From: Acanthosepion pharaonis
Lineage: Eukaryota; Mollusca; Cephalopoda; Sepiida; Sepiidae
Assembly (NCBI GenBank): GCA_903632075.3
Contig: CAHIKZ030000958.1
Coordinates: 186,001 to 250,000, forward strand
Length of the DNA: 64,000 nucleotides
Direction of reading: 5' to 3'
The position numbers were made by a program, and so were the translations under genes. The notes below the pieces were generated by a model. That model made no database searches and was not told the DNA's origin. It saw only the letters and a program-made list of their open reading frames with translations. Positions 10,619 to 20,344 of this stretch are shown in pieces (positions within the stretch are counted from its first letter, which is position 1; each line of letters starts with the position of its first letter).

Positions 10619-10849
10619 TGTTGTGACCAAGTAAATGGTTAAGTAATAACAAAAACCAGGTTTGCAGATATATCGTATATTAAACAGTAAGTACACCAGA
10701 AGAGTATTACACGACTTGTGAAAGTGTATCGAACGAACTAGTGCTCAATATATTCACTGTTTACTGTTCCCCGAAGCCTTCTCTCCTATTAAACTTATAG
10801 TAGGCAGAAGAGTCTAACCTAGATTCTTAAGAGGGAGGACACCACAACA
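10619..10849 (+). mobile_element. Solo LTR, family L2, copy 1
   Basis: It has termini TGTTGTG and CACAACA (perfect 7-bp inverted repeats) and a perfect 5-bp target-site duplication, GAATC, at 10,614-10,618 and 10,850-10,854. It aligns with 38,792-39,012: GTGACCAAGTAAATGGTTAA, AGAAGAGTATTACA and CCTTCTCTCCTA are common. No internal sequence remains. Confidence 0.88.
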
Positions 10850-10859
10850 GAATCTCTTC

Positions 10860-11495
10860 ACACCTTCAATTGATTTTCTTTTGAAGAATAAATAAATTGA
10901 AAAATTCAAGTTTTTAGTGAATAATTTAATCCATAAGACACTGGGATAGATTTTTTGTGATATTGTTTATATTCTCAGTATAGTAAGCCAGAAATGAACT
11001 TTTTTTTTTTTTTTTTAATTTCAAGGGAATAATACTCATCTTGTTTTTATATGAAATTGTTGGTTCCAGTCTTACTCAGAATAACTGCATAACATTTTCC
11101 CCTTCCCAATTTATAGATAGAATCACACAAATGCATGCTGGGATTTCTTCCTAGCCTAATAAAATAGGCTAGTTCTCTGTTTCATTTGAGTTAGTTCAAA
11201 TCTCTCTTATCTTAAAGTCAGAATGTTACATTCGCTTTGCTGAACTTGCTCTTGTGCGTCAACTCCAATTTGTAGTTTGTGAACATTTTGTCATATTACT
11301 GTTGCTTTGCCTTATTACTGTTAATTTGCCTTGCATATATTGTTTGCTTGCTTTATATTATTTTTTGCCCTGTTCTTTTCTTTTTCTTGTTGTTGTTTAT
11401 TGCAAACTTTGCCAATTCTGTTTGTTGGACAGTTTTGTCATTTATTTACATTTAACAATAGTCAATCTACAGAAATAATAATAATTATTATTATT
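10860..11495. other. AT-rich, no gene
   Basis: Only low-complexity pyrimidine-rich frames are seen, with an imperfect AAT/ATT trinucleotide run near 11,473-11,500. Confidence 0.3.
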
Positions 11496-11499
11496 ATTG

Positions 11500-11715
11500 A
11501 TTCTCCAAAACTTCCAATCCTTTGTAGCTGTTATCAATGCTTATTTTTTTTTTTTTTACTATCCTTGTTCTGCCATCTATTTACACAACCTCATTGGTTA
11601 GGTTACTCACTACTTTCCTCCATACCTCTTGCCTTCAATATGTCCTGTGAGTGTCAAATTTTCCAAGGCTTCTTTTCTCATTGTTTCCCAGACATTCCAA
11701 CTGTCTCTTTTTCAT
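11500..11715 (-). pseudogene. RTE-like LINE C-terminal fragment
   Basis: The complement of this stretch carries the CTGTGAGTGTCAAATTTTCC and CTTGCCTTCAATATGTCC blocks, i.e. antisense LENLTLTG..IEGK, and an antisense W(I/M)xEQG-like CCATCTATTTACAC block. It is the same family as 1,705 and 45,000. Confidence 0.6.
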
Positions 11716-11751
11716 TTTATATATAATTGTCTTTTTGTTTTAATGGACTAC

Positions 11752-11952
11752 GAATAAGGCTTTCTTTTGCTTTGTCTTTTCCTAAGAATTTTATATATCT
11801 CAATAGACATTGTGACGATGCACTGAGGAGCATCATCAGTGATGTTAATGCTGTGTTTATTGGTAGTTTCAGGCTTGTCCACATTGTACCATCTCTCTCA
11901 GCTGACCCTGCTATTGTAGATCATGTGATAGCATGCATCCCAGCAGCAAATT
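11752..11952 (+). repeat. Unclassified dispersed repeat U1, copy 2
   Basis: See 336-505. This copy is longer and keeps the GACGATGCACTGAGGAGCAT segment missing from copy 1. Confidence 0.6.
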
Positions 11953-11959
11953 GTGTTAA

Positions 11960-12590
11960 CCTTTTGTTGCACTGCCTTGGGTCAACCAAAAATAATTATA
12001 AACAATAATGGTACCAATCTGTATTAACTGATCAACACACCAGCACATAGAAAATAGAAATAGAAAATCGTACACTGGTTAAAATAACTTCCTCATTGCT
12101 TACATGATCTGTTCATGGTATTCTTAACATCTTTCTGTAAAAGCACACCTCTGTTGCTCCAAGTCATGTTTTCATCTGTGAGGGAATCCACTGCCATATA
12201 GGATTGATATTATTAAATGCTAAATAAAATTGTGTAAATATTTTTACAAGAATTAATGGAAATAAAAAGATTTGTATGCTGTATTTAAATTTGTATGTAG
12301 AATAATTGACACATAGCATGTGAAAGGTTGACCACAGCTTGTCTATTCAAACATGAATAATATTTTATTGTTACTGTATGTCCAACTCAAGTGACAAATT
12401 TAGTTTAATCATGTAAAATACCTATAATCACTGGTGGTCATTTTGCAATGATGTAGAGGTGAGAAAGTTAGTCACATAAATCATTATTACCTAGTAAGTT
12501 TTCTATACACTGAGGGCTCACAAATTGTGGTCTTGTGCCAGCCAAGGATAAGATGAGTAAATACTCATGAGAAAGATATATTTTTAATGC
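11960..12590. other. AT-rich, no gene
   Basis: I see no recognisable repeat or frame. Confidence 0.3.
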
Positions 12591-12594
12591 CATT

Positions 12595-13400
12595 TCCCTT
12601 CAGGATTTTCTATTTTATTTTTTGGTTTTGCCTCAAGTAAGGCAGTAAAGCCACTAAGATGCAAGGAATTACTGAGTGCAAAAGAATTAAAAATGAGAAA
12701 CATTACTAATGAGACAGAACAAAAGAAGAACAATCAGCAGGACAGTAGATAGTGATTGACATTGCATTTAAATTTTTGAAGATTAAAGTTGGCGGGACAA
12801 GCGAGAAGTGCAGGAACAGAAACTGTTAGCATAAAATTTACAGTTACATCTAGCCAACTCAACTGTAAATTGGTGAGACCTCATCACTAGTCTAGTACTA
12901 TGCTTAAATTCAAAAAGTCTAGGTACCATAGCAAAGAGCTCATCAGAACAATTACTATGAAAGTACTTATAGAAAAGGCACAGGGAGGTAACTTTACAAC
13001 AGTGGGACCAGTAATATTCCTGATTCTTATTTGGATTTTATCAAGGATCTCTAGATATATAGCAGGAACACCAGGCCATATGTGGCAGCAATATTCTAAG
13101 CATGGACAAATGGTAGACTTGTAAATATGCAAGATAAATTCAGGTAGGAAAATTGTCTAGTATGACACAGTGAACCAACTTTCTTAGTAGCTGAGCAATG
13201 GATTCAATATAGTCTTTCCATTCCATGTCAGCCAAGAACATTAGCTCAAGAAGGTGCAATGAGTCACACTCCTGGAGGTTAGCATCAGCCATACTGATAG
13301 AAGGCAGAAAGAGGTCTCTCAGATGATTAATAGAGAACAGTTTAGTTTTGGAGGTGTTAAAATTAACAAGCCATCCTTTGTTTCAAACAACAAACAGAAA
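12595..13400 (-). pseudogene. LINE-A, 5'-truncated, minus strand
   Basis: The 3' tail is at the low-coordinate end (complement of GCCTCAAGTAAGGCAGTAAA). The coding remnant runs upward through MHIYKSTICPCLEYCCHIWP and YLEILDKIQIRIRNITGP at 12,887-13,132. It reaches the antisense FNTSKTKLFSINHL and NGLxV blocks near 13,325-13,380. RT palm motifs are not present, and stops and deletions occur. Confidence 0.8.
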
Positions 13401-13424
13401 GTCATTTTTGACATTAGCCTCCAA

Positions 13425-13770
13425 TTTTTTTATTTATTTTATTTCATCCCAAGCAAGGTGATAATGCCAACAGGATGCAAGGGATTACTAGGAATAAAAG
13501 AGAATGAAAAGTGAGGAGAAAGGAAATTAAAGAACAGAATTCAGGAAGACAGAAGATGGTGATTGACATTGTATTTAAATATTAGAAAATTGTAGGTGGC
13601 AAGGAAGCAAGAAACTGGAAGAGAGTTCCACAGATGAAAATGTAAGAAAAGTAACTATTAGAATAGAACTTATTCTTACATTTAGCAATTACAACAGTAA
13701 AACAATGAGACCTAGCTGCCAGTCTAGTAATATACTTAAATTCATGCAGTTGAGGTACCAAGAAGGGTAT
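13425..13770 (-). pseudogene. LINE-A 3' fragment, minus strand
   Basis: A second 3' end begins immediately beside the previous copy (complement of CATCCCAAGCAAGGTGATAA). It carries only the C-terminal SxxFxxTSxLWN-like part and the LHEFKYITRLA antisense block, ending near 13,760. It is abruptly followed by SINE-P sequence. Confidence 0.75.
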
Positions 13771-13835
13771 CCATTACTCTTTCGTGCCTCCTCACCATCT
13801 ATAAATTGCCTTCAATCACTGCCAGTGTAAAAAGA
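13768..13835 (-). mobile_element. SINE-P head fragment
   Basis: This 68-bp stretch (TATCCATTACTC...TCAATCACTGCCAGTGTAAA) matches 14,339-14,405 almost base for base. It contains the head end of the SINE and its 5' extension. Confidence 0.6.
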
Positions 13836-14039
13836 CAAAAAACAACAATTTCTAAATGGTTAATACCAGATATTAATACATATGTAACATTAATCTTAAT
13901 TGCAAATTACTTATTTGTATTAAAAAATTCAAAACTATTGTTGTATATTAATGGTGTGACATTGCTAATGTTTTAATGAGTAATAAGATTTTTTTTTAAT
14001 ATATGGTATCAGCCAAATTTCTCATCAGTCAACTGCTCC

Positions 14040-14405
14040 AGGATAATCATGAACTTCAGTCAGTTATGTGCCATGCATGATACATGCTTAGGCAGTCATG
14101 TATCTTTTGATACATGACTGATGAGGCAGATGTTTTTTCCGGAAGTAGGTTGCCATTTCTTTCTGTGGTAGATCAGTTGCCATCCAAGGCTATAGAATCC
14201 AGTCTGTCCTGATAATTATCTATAGCTGGTAAAAGAAGAAGAGGATTCATAGATTTCCCAAGGGTATTAGTATGTAAGTGAATACAATGGATTCAACTGG
14301 AATTAGAACTTGGCTCTCAGATTCCTCAATCCAAGCTGCTATCCATTACTCCCCTAGGCCTCCTCACCTTCTACAAATTGCCTTCAATCACTGTCAGTGT
14401 AAAAA
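14040..14405 (-). mobile_element. SINE-P (tRNA-derived, palindromic tail), copy 1
   Basis: On the minus strand it has an A-box-like AGTAATGGATAGCAGC, a B-box-like AAGTTCTAATTCC, and a body with CCCTTGGGAAA and CCTCTTCTTCTTTTACC. The tail carries the perfect palindrome TCATGTATC-TTTT-GATACATGA (14,096-14,117). Copies lie at 14,655 and 45,990. It is derived from a tRNA and not a working tRNA gene. Confidence 0.8.
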
Positions 14406-14654
14406 GCCCAATGTTGCATTGTAGCAACAACCCGAGGAATTGGTTTGTTCTTAGCAAACAAATCCAGCAATGGTCTGTGTACAGAAAAAAAAAATTGCCA
14501 TGCAAATATTTTTTAACTGGGAACATCAGAGCAATTCAATACATGTAGTCATGTGGGCTGATACTTATGCATAACACCCCTTGTGTCTTGTAAGTCCTGT
14601 TTCCTTGTCCAATTCCATTTGCTGATAAGCATAACTCAACCATTTTTGGCCAAT

Positions 14655-14962
14655 TCAGTCAGTTCTGTGCCATACATGATACACACTTAGGTGACCATGT
14701 ATCTTTTGATACATGACTGATGACACAGATTTTTTCCCACAGTAGGTTGCCATTCCTTTATGCGGTAGACCAGTTACCATCCAAAGTTATAGAACTCAGT
14801 CTGTCCTGCTATTTACCCATAGGTAGAGAAGAAGAAGAGGATTCATAGCTTTCCCAAGGGTATTAGCACGTAAGTGAATGTAATGGATTCAAATGGAATT
14901 CAAACTCGACTCCCCAATTCCTCAATCCAAGCCACTATCCATTATTCCACCATGCCTCCTTG
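14655..14962 (-). mobile_element. SINE-P, copy 2
   Basis: It is collinear with copy 1, including the palindromic block near 14,697-14,717 (one arm base changed) and a B-box-like GAGTTTGAATTCC. Its head end abuts the target-site duplication of the LTR at 14,967. Confidence 0.8.
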
Positions 14963-15218
14963 CTGTTGTTATAAAATAAAATAAGACATATCTCGGCTGA
15001 TTTACAGGCAAATACTCAAGAGCGAGAACCAGATGTGAACAGGACAAAGCCCCGTCACAAAATGACCATTAACTTTTTTACAAATGTTCCTGACACACGT
15101 GTTCGGAAAAAAAAATAAAATAATATTTAAAGTGCTCTATTTTTCGTCCAATAAAAATGTTTCCCTCCTAATTATACTCGCTTCATTTTCTCGAGCCTGT
15201 TAAGCCATAAAAATCGCT

Positions 15219-15226
15219 ATAAAAAG
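15219..15226 (+). promoter_or_regulatory. TATA box of LTR L3
   Basis: The sequence GCTATAAAAAGGGG is a strong TATA element. A TCAGTC initiator-like block follows about 25-30 bp downstream (15,248-15,256), marking the likely start of R. Confidence 0.6.
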
Positions 15227-15425
15227 GGGTCACACGGAAGTTCAACAGTCAGTCAACAGGTGGCCAGTGAACAGACCTGACGGTCAGATTTAAAGTGATC
15301 AGCAGCAGGGGAGCATCAATCACCGTCAACATGTGTGAACTACTATGAGAGATCGACCAGATTAAAAGGCCGGCTTATGAACTTTACCACAAGGTAGCTG
15401 TCCCAAACCCACTCGTTCCTGTTGA

Positions 15426-15431
15426 AATAAA
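15426..15431 (+). terminator. PolyA signal of LTR L3
   Basis: AATAAA is followed by a T/G-rich stretch (TTTCTACTGTTGTCGTATTT) within 20-40 bp, as at a cleavage and polyadenylation site. It lies 64 bp before the LTR end. Confidence 0.55.
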
Positions 15432-15516
15432 CCACGTAAATCTATTTCTACTGTTGTCGTATTTCTTTCTTGCAACCATACGCTTGTCTATAACACTGTG
15501 CAGCTAGTGTACAAAA

Positions 15517-16004
15517 ATGGAGAATCATGCTGCACAGAGAATTACCCAGGAAAAAATTACATGCTTCAATTGTCATGGGTATAGACTGCTTGTGTCAGTA
15601 AGGAGGCAGAAGCAAGTATCACAGCTGAAGAAAAATCAAAAAGTGCACCTCATAATGGGTTTTAAAGAACTTAAGCACTTCAATTCAATTACAGTGCAGA
15701 TGTTTATTTAATGTTGCTACATTAGATTTTAGAAAGGCCTATAAGTACATGTCCATAATTTGTAGCTATTTTAGACAATGATATTAAGGAGCCAAAGTGA
15801 TGTTAAGGAGCCTCACTTGTCTAGGATTTGAGCTTAATGTAGTACCATTCATAATGAGATCCATCATAGCTGTAATAATTTTACAAGACATGATCTTCAG
15901 CAGAGTGACATTTGCATATATTGACAACATCTATATTAATTAGGACATAGTCTCAGCAGCATGCATGAAGGAGTATTTTGCAAGGTTTGGCCTAATATGG
16001 AAAG
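15517..16004 (+). pseudogene. LTR-retrotransposon pol remnant, RT part
   Basis: Plus frames give, in order, HLIMGFKELKHFNS (the xPVMDFRxLN region), ATLDFRKAYK at 15,719-15,745 (RT motif with the first catalytic Asp), LGFELNVVPFIM (template-grip region), then FAYIDNIYIN at 15,911-15,940. The palm box reads YIDNI instead of YIDDI, so the second catalytic Asp of the pair is Asn. A CFNCH at about 15,562-15,576 could be half a zinc knuckle. Gag and protease are not seen. The fragment ends in EYFARFGLIWKDLE at the hAT insertion. It is most like Ty3/Gypsy-type pol known from molluscs; this is a memory-based assignment. Confidence 0.8.
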
Positions 16005-16636
16005 ATCTAGAGCAGCGTTTCTCAACTGGGGTTCCCTGGAACCCTAAGAGTCTGCAAAAGGTCCCCAAGGGTTCCACAAGAACAGGTGAAATAAGCTAAT
16101 GCACTTTTGACATTTTATATAATTTCATATACATAATATTACTAAACACACACGATATATTCTTGGTTATTGTAATATAGACATCATCCTATCTAACCTA
16201 TTATCTTATTAAAAAATATATTAATATAATATAGTAAAGGATAAAAAAATTTTAAAAAAACTGATGCAGCAATTATCTGTTTTTGTTCTGTTTACATTTA
16301 TATTATAGGTATATGATATTGGTTACTTATGTTTATTTTTTACGTTTGAGTTTAGAATTTTTTTTGCACAAAACAAAACTCCCTGATGAAGTATTATAAA
16401 TGAACAGTATGAATTTTATTTAGCAAAACCAAAAAATTTGACAAAGAAGTATTAATTTTTTCCTTAAACCAGTTATTCAAAAATATATACTATGATATTT
16501 ACCACATGAACTACGATGAATATAAAATGAGAAAGATATGATATATAATTTTGTATTTGCACAGGGGTTCCTTGAGGCATCTAATTTATTTTAAGGGTTA
16601 TGCAAGGGTAAAAAGATTGAGAACACTGATCTAGAG
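16005..16636 (+). mobile_element. hAT-type non-autonomous element with 8-bp TSD
   Basis: The element proper is 16,013-16,628. It begins CAGCGTTTCTCAACTGGGG and ends TTGAGAACACTG, matching imperfect hAT-type inverted ends. It is flanked by a perfect 8-bp duplication, ATCTAGAG, at 16,005-16,012 and 16,629-16,636. There is no transposase frame inside, so it depended on a partner in trans. It interrupts the pol between ...WKDLE and the following LDLWEEH segment. Confidence 0.88.
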
Positions 16637-17241
16637 TAATTAGAAAATGGTGTGGGAATGTTGGATCTATGGGAGGAGCACAGTAAGCACCAATGGAAAC
16701 ATGGAAGTGCCATCCCAGAAATCCTCAATAACATCACATGACAGAATGACTTTGTGTATGGAAAACTTGTGGGGTATTTTCTTGTGTAAGGATGTCTTTG
16801 CTTGACCACATCAAATTTTCATCAAATATAGAGTGAATACAATTACATCAAGATGGGATAGCATAATGGATGATACTCATGTGAGAACCATGTTGGAAGA
16901 TATCATCATGAGGATACTCAAAAGTGGCCCAGTGCAAGGTACCTTGAGCATGAATACTTGTGAGATTGATGTCTGGATCAGTGTGAGCGCTTTTGTCACA
17001 GGGATCTTGTTAGAGATCAATTAATCTGTTATTGAGAATGTATGCTGGTTGCATCCAGTGAATGACACTCAGCACATTAACCCCGCTGAGTTGGATGCAG
17101 CACTAAACTGTTAATCTTGCTCTTCAATGGTGAGTGACTGTGGTGATGTTGGTAACTAATTCTACACGTGAGCATCAATTGGTTTTTGATGCTCTAACTG
17201 GGAAGTCCAGGATGCAAACTAAAGCTACAATCAGATGCTCA
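16637..17241 (+). pseudogene. LTR-retrotransposon pol remnant, RT end to RNase H
   Basis: Continuing after the hAT, frames read LDLWEEHSKHQWKHGSAIPE, then KLVGYFLV, then MDDTHVRTMLEDI, then GPVQGTLSMN at about 16,930. Next comes IDVWISVSAFVTGILLE, the start of RNase H; the first catalytic Asp of the (V/C)DAS motif is Ser here. ENVCWLHP and HINPAELDAAL follow; HIN.AELDA is an RNase H signature with a conserved Glu. The last recognisable part, DALTGKSRMQTKA, stops at the Tc1-like insertion. Several stops are present. Confidence 0.8.
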
Positions 17242-18493
17242 TACAGTGGCCTACAAAAAGTTTTTAGCTCGGAGAAATAAACTATATCCAAATTCAAAAT
17301 TTAATTATATAATCTCAATTGAACATAAACAAACAGTATTTGGAACTAGTATGGAGTAGGTCCTCCATTTGCTAGTTTCAGTACTTGTATTTAATTTTTT
17401 ATGGATTTGATCAAGTTATCAACAATTACCTGATCCATATTTTGCCACTCCTTTGGCAATGTATCTTTAAGGGTTGCTACTGATGTAATTTTGGTTGCAT
17501 GCTCTCAAAGTTTTTGATCAACATGCTCTATTGGATTCTTGTCAGGAATTTGGGTTACCATGGCAGTGATTTGATTCCTTGCAATTCCTTCCAGGCCTTT
17601 GCTACTTTGCACATATCACATGGCCCTCAATCTTCTTGAAAAAAGAAGACATTCTTGTCAATCTGATTGGGTTCAAATAGTGGGAGTTATCCTTTCTCTA
17701 ATATTTGACAGTATTTTAGATCATTCAACCGCTCATCAACAAGAATCAGCTGAGATTTCCCTCCAAACCAGACAATGTCGCAAACCATTACTCCAATCCT
17801 TCCATCTTTCACGGTCGCCTGTAGACATTCAGTGTTCCAAGTCTCATTCTGATTTTTCCAAACATAAACCTGTCTCAAATTTGAATATTGGCAGAATTTA
17901 CTTTTATCTGAACAAATTACAGACTACAAAATTTCATATTCTTTGGTCTCTCGGCCAGTCCATATGCCTGTTCCTTTTAAACTCTGAAATCAAGGGCTTC
18001 TTTCTTGCAACTCTTTTTGATAGCCTAGCTCTTTCAGAGTCTTTCTCACTGCATATGGTAACATATCCATGCTGTTGGCGACATCCCTGATGCTCTGAAG
18101 ACAGTTTCTGATCACTTCCCTCTTCAGCGCCCTTTTCCTTCACTCAGACATGATGTTTGGTCTTCCTGAACATTGTTCCACAGGACAATGGCCTTCTTCA
18201 TTAAATTTTTTGACAATATTATTAAGCATTTGGTGATTAACCTGGAAAAATCTAGCAATTTCTCTATTTAACATACCAAACTGATGCCATCCCATTGTTT
18301 GCCTTTGTTGATATTCACCAATTTCCTTACTTCTGCGAACTTTCATTGCAAAATATAAGTCAACTATCATTCATAGATGACAGTAGCTTGATACTAACAC
18401 ATTATAGCCTAAAAAAAAAAAGAAGACATGTTATTACACAAGCCAAAATTACTGTAAACAAGGCTGGTTAAAAACTTATTATAGCCCAGTGTA
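17242..18493 (-). mobile_element. Tc1-like element, complete ends, TA TSD
   Basis: The element proper is 17,244-18,491 (1,248 bp), flanked by TA at 17,242-17,243 and 18,492-18,493. Left end CAGTGGCCTACAAAAAG and the complement of the right end, CACTGGGCTATAATAAG, pair as imperfect inverted repeats, both continuing into TTTTTA. Its size is normal for Tc1. It lies inside the RNase H part of the pol remnant. Confidence 0.88.
17400..18346 (-). pseudogene. Tc1-like transposase, full span but broken
   Basis: It starts at MKVRRSKEIGEYQQRQTMGW (18,346, minus). A paired helix-turn-helix follows: MLNREIARFFQVNHQMLNNI and then IRDVANSMDMLPYAVRKTL. The DDE core is recognisable: CSDKSKF with the first Asp, VWKNQNETW, GVMVCDIVWFGGKSQLILVD, then QED with the second acidic residue next to a stop, and NPIEHVDQKL with the Glu around 17,512-17,546. 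At least three frameshifts and several stops make it dead, but all catalytic positions can still be traced. Confidence 0.85.
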
Positions 18494-18786
18494 TGGCAAT
18501 GACTCATAACTCAAAACATTCATAGAGTTCATTAAGGAGTACAGTCTGTTGGTGTCTGATTGGTCAACTCTGACTAGAGTCCTACAACATTGTCTTGACA
18601 CCATCAAGAAGCTCTACAGAAGCTCTAACTCTTAGCCAGATAATGGCCATCCACCACCAGTGGTCATCCTGAGGCAGATGTAGTACTTTGTGTGTCAGGC
18701 CAGCTCATCTGTTTTAAAAAGTGAAGTTAGGACTGTGATCAAAAAGTGTACAGCATGTCAGTCTATAAACCCATCCTCTGTATGAT
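18494..18786 (+). pseudogene. LTR-retrotransposon pol remnant, RNase H end to integrase zinc finger
   Basis: After the Tc1-like element, frames read FIEFIKEYSLLV, LTRVLQHCLDTIKKLYR and AIHHQW (the His pair). YFVCQASSSVLKSEV and RTVIKKCTACQSINPSSV follow; CTAC at 18,747-18,758 is the Cys pair of the HHCC zinc finger. The integrase core and a 3' LTR are not found downstream. The same family is better preserved for integrase at 47,640-48,955 (-). Confidence 0.8.
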
Positions 18787-19030
18787 GATGACATAAAAGA
18801 TATCTGTTTTGCTTTTAGAGAAACTTTATTGATGAACATCAACAGCAGTAATGAGTCTTCTGACAGTGAAATGCTGCTACAGTGCAAATTATGCTCACTC
18901 AACGGTACCCCTGATGACCTACTGACTAGCCCTAGCATGTCAGACAACTCTTTTAGAGAGACAAGTATCATCCCTCCATGGAGAAGTACATGTCCCCCTA
19001 TGATGAATCCAGCCCCCAGCTGCCATCTCT
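18787..19030. other. No recognisable feature
   Basis: Less AT-rich than average, with an open frame (18,829-19,128, +) that fuses into LINE-A sequence. The unique part has no known domain. Confidence 0.3.
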
Positions 19031-19620
19031 GTGAACCTTCAAATCTACAAATCAACTATTTGCCTTTGCATGGAGTATTGCTGCCATATATGGTCTGGGG
19101 CCCTTTCTATTGGTCTCAAGGTCCTTGATAAAATCCAAAGACGGATATGCAATGTAATTGGCCCTGATCTGGCATCTCATCTGCAGCCACTCTCTCACAG
19201 ATGCGCCATTGCCTCCCTCTGTCTTTTTTACAAATACTTTCATGGCAACTACTCTGATGAGCTGCTTTCGCTGGTTCCCAGACTTCATGAATTTAAGCAT
19301 TCAACTAGGCTGGCATCTCACTCTCACCCTTTCACTGTCAAAACTGTTAAATGTAGCCATCTCTTCTACTCCAATAGCTTCATGTCTTGCACTTCTCACC
19401 TGTGGAACACCCTACCCATTTCTTGTTTTCCTGATAGCTATAATCTCCAACTATTCAAATGTAATGTCAATCAACATCTCCAAATGCCCTGATCTATCCC
19501 CTAACTTTCTCTTCATTCTTTCCTCTATCACTCCTCTTTGCTCTCGCTCCAACTCTCTGTAACCCCTTGCGTGCTAGTGGCTTCCTGCCTTGCTTGGGGT
19601 TGAATGCTTAAAAAAAAAAA
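19031..19620 (+). pseudogene. LINE-A 3' half with a 153-residue intact frame
   Basis: Frame 19,031-19,492 (153 aa) is open from IYKSTICLCMEYCCHIWSGA through LDKIQRRICNVIGPDLASHL, FYKYFHGNYSDELLSLVPRL, LWNTLPISCFPDSYNLQ and FKCNVNQHLQMP to a stop. The 3' UTR ends with GCTTGGGGTTGAATGCTTAA and an A-run. This is the C-terminal region after the RT palm of a jockey-like ORF2. It is one of the best-preserved copies here. The catalytic core is missing, so it encodes no enzyme. Confidence 0.88.
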
Positions 19621-19689
19621 AAGTAAGGAAGAATGTGCAGAAGAAATTCATTTATAGTCTGTCTATATTTCTGAGATGAGGTATTATGT

Positions 19690-19829
19690 ACATTATTTAC
19701 ATTATTAGGACTATTGTCCTCATCTTTGTCGCCATATTTATCACAACGTTTCGGCCGTTGTACACTCCGGTCTTCTTCAGGTGGTTGGAATTTTGAACTG
19801 AACTTTATCTCCTGTGCCATGTGTCCTCA
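19690..19829 (-). mobile_element. tRNA-derived SINE tail with 14 bp of head, minus strand
   Basis: It carries antisense tail CAACGTTTCGGCCGTTGTAC and CTTCTTCAGGTGGTTGGAA. It then jumps directly to the head GTGCCATGTGTCCT. It is joined head to head with the plus copy, making a perfect palindrome with arms 19,814-19,827 and 19,830-19,843. Confidence 0.8.
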
Positions 19830-20130
19830 AGGACACATGGCACAGTGGATAAAGGCGTTGGTTAGATCCAGTGACAGGACCCAAAGAGTGTGAGTTCAAT
19901 ACCCGGTTAAGGCAGTGGAGAACTTTCAGAGGGAAATTAGCAGGAGATAACTGATAACTGACATCCATCAAACATGGCACATGGAACTAGAACAGTCTAC
20001 CCCAGTGAGCGAAATAAAGGGTTCAGTTCGAAATTCCAACCACCTGAAGAAGGCCAGAGCGCATAACGGGTCAAACGTTGTGATAAATATGGCGACAAAG
20101 ATGAGGACAATAGTTCGAATAATGTAAATA
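19830..20130 (+). mobile_element. tRNA-derived SINE, full length
   Basis: The head starts AGGACACATGGCAC. The A box TGGCACAGTGGA is at 19,838-19,849 and the B box GAGTTCAATACC at 19,892-19,903, with tRNA-like spacing. The body contains CCACCTGAAGAAGGCC. The tail AAGATGAGGACAATAGTTCG leads into AATAATGTAAATAAATTC. It looks younger than the copies at 540 and 3,905. No intact tRNA fold is claimed. Confidence 0.85.
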
Positions 20131-20344
20131 AATTCATTTATCTTAAAAAAGGCTGAGGGCAAGCACTTACCAATGCCATGATACAAGAAAAATTGAAGCA
20201 GACTCATTCCATTGTTTATAAAAGAAAATAGTTAATAAAATAGCCTGGATGTACTCCCTACAGGGTTGGTGGAATAACTTAGATGTGATGCCTATGGATT
20301 AGTGTATCTGCTTTCAAATGCATATAAAGTCGGTGACATTGAAC
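20131..20344. other. No recognisable feature
   Basis: AT-rich spacer. Confidence 0.3.

Larger units (their letters stand above)
14967..15495 (+). mobile_element. LTR with TATA box and polyA signal, family L3
   Basis: Termini are TGTTATA and TATAACA (perfect 7-bp inverted repeats). CTGT flanks both sides (14,963-14,966 and 15,496-15,499), a possible 4-bp target duplication. Inside are a TATA box at 15,219 and AATAAA at 15,426, the order expected of U3-R-U5. It lies just before a decayed pol (15,517), so it is either that element's 5' LTR with gag deleted or an independent solo LTR. The CTGT duplication favours solo. Confidence 0.78.

Noticed and set aside
14096..14130. Hammerhead ribozyme, because CTGATGAG follows the palindrome in SINE-P
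   Set aside because: No GAAA core segment or matching third stem follows, and the motif lies on the antisense of the SINE.
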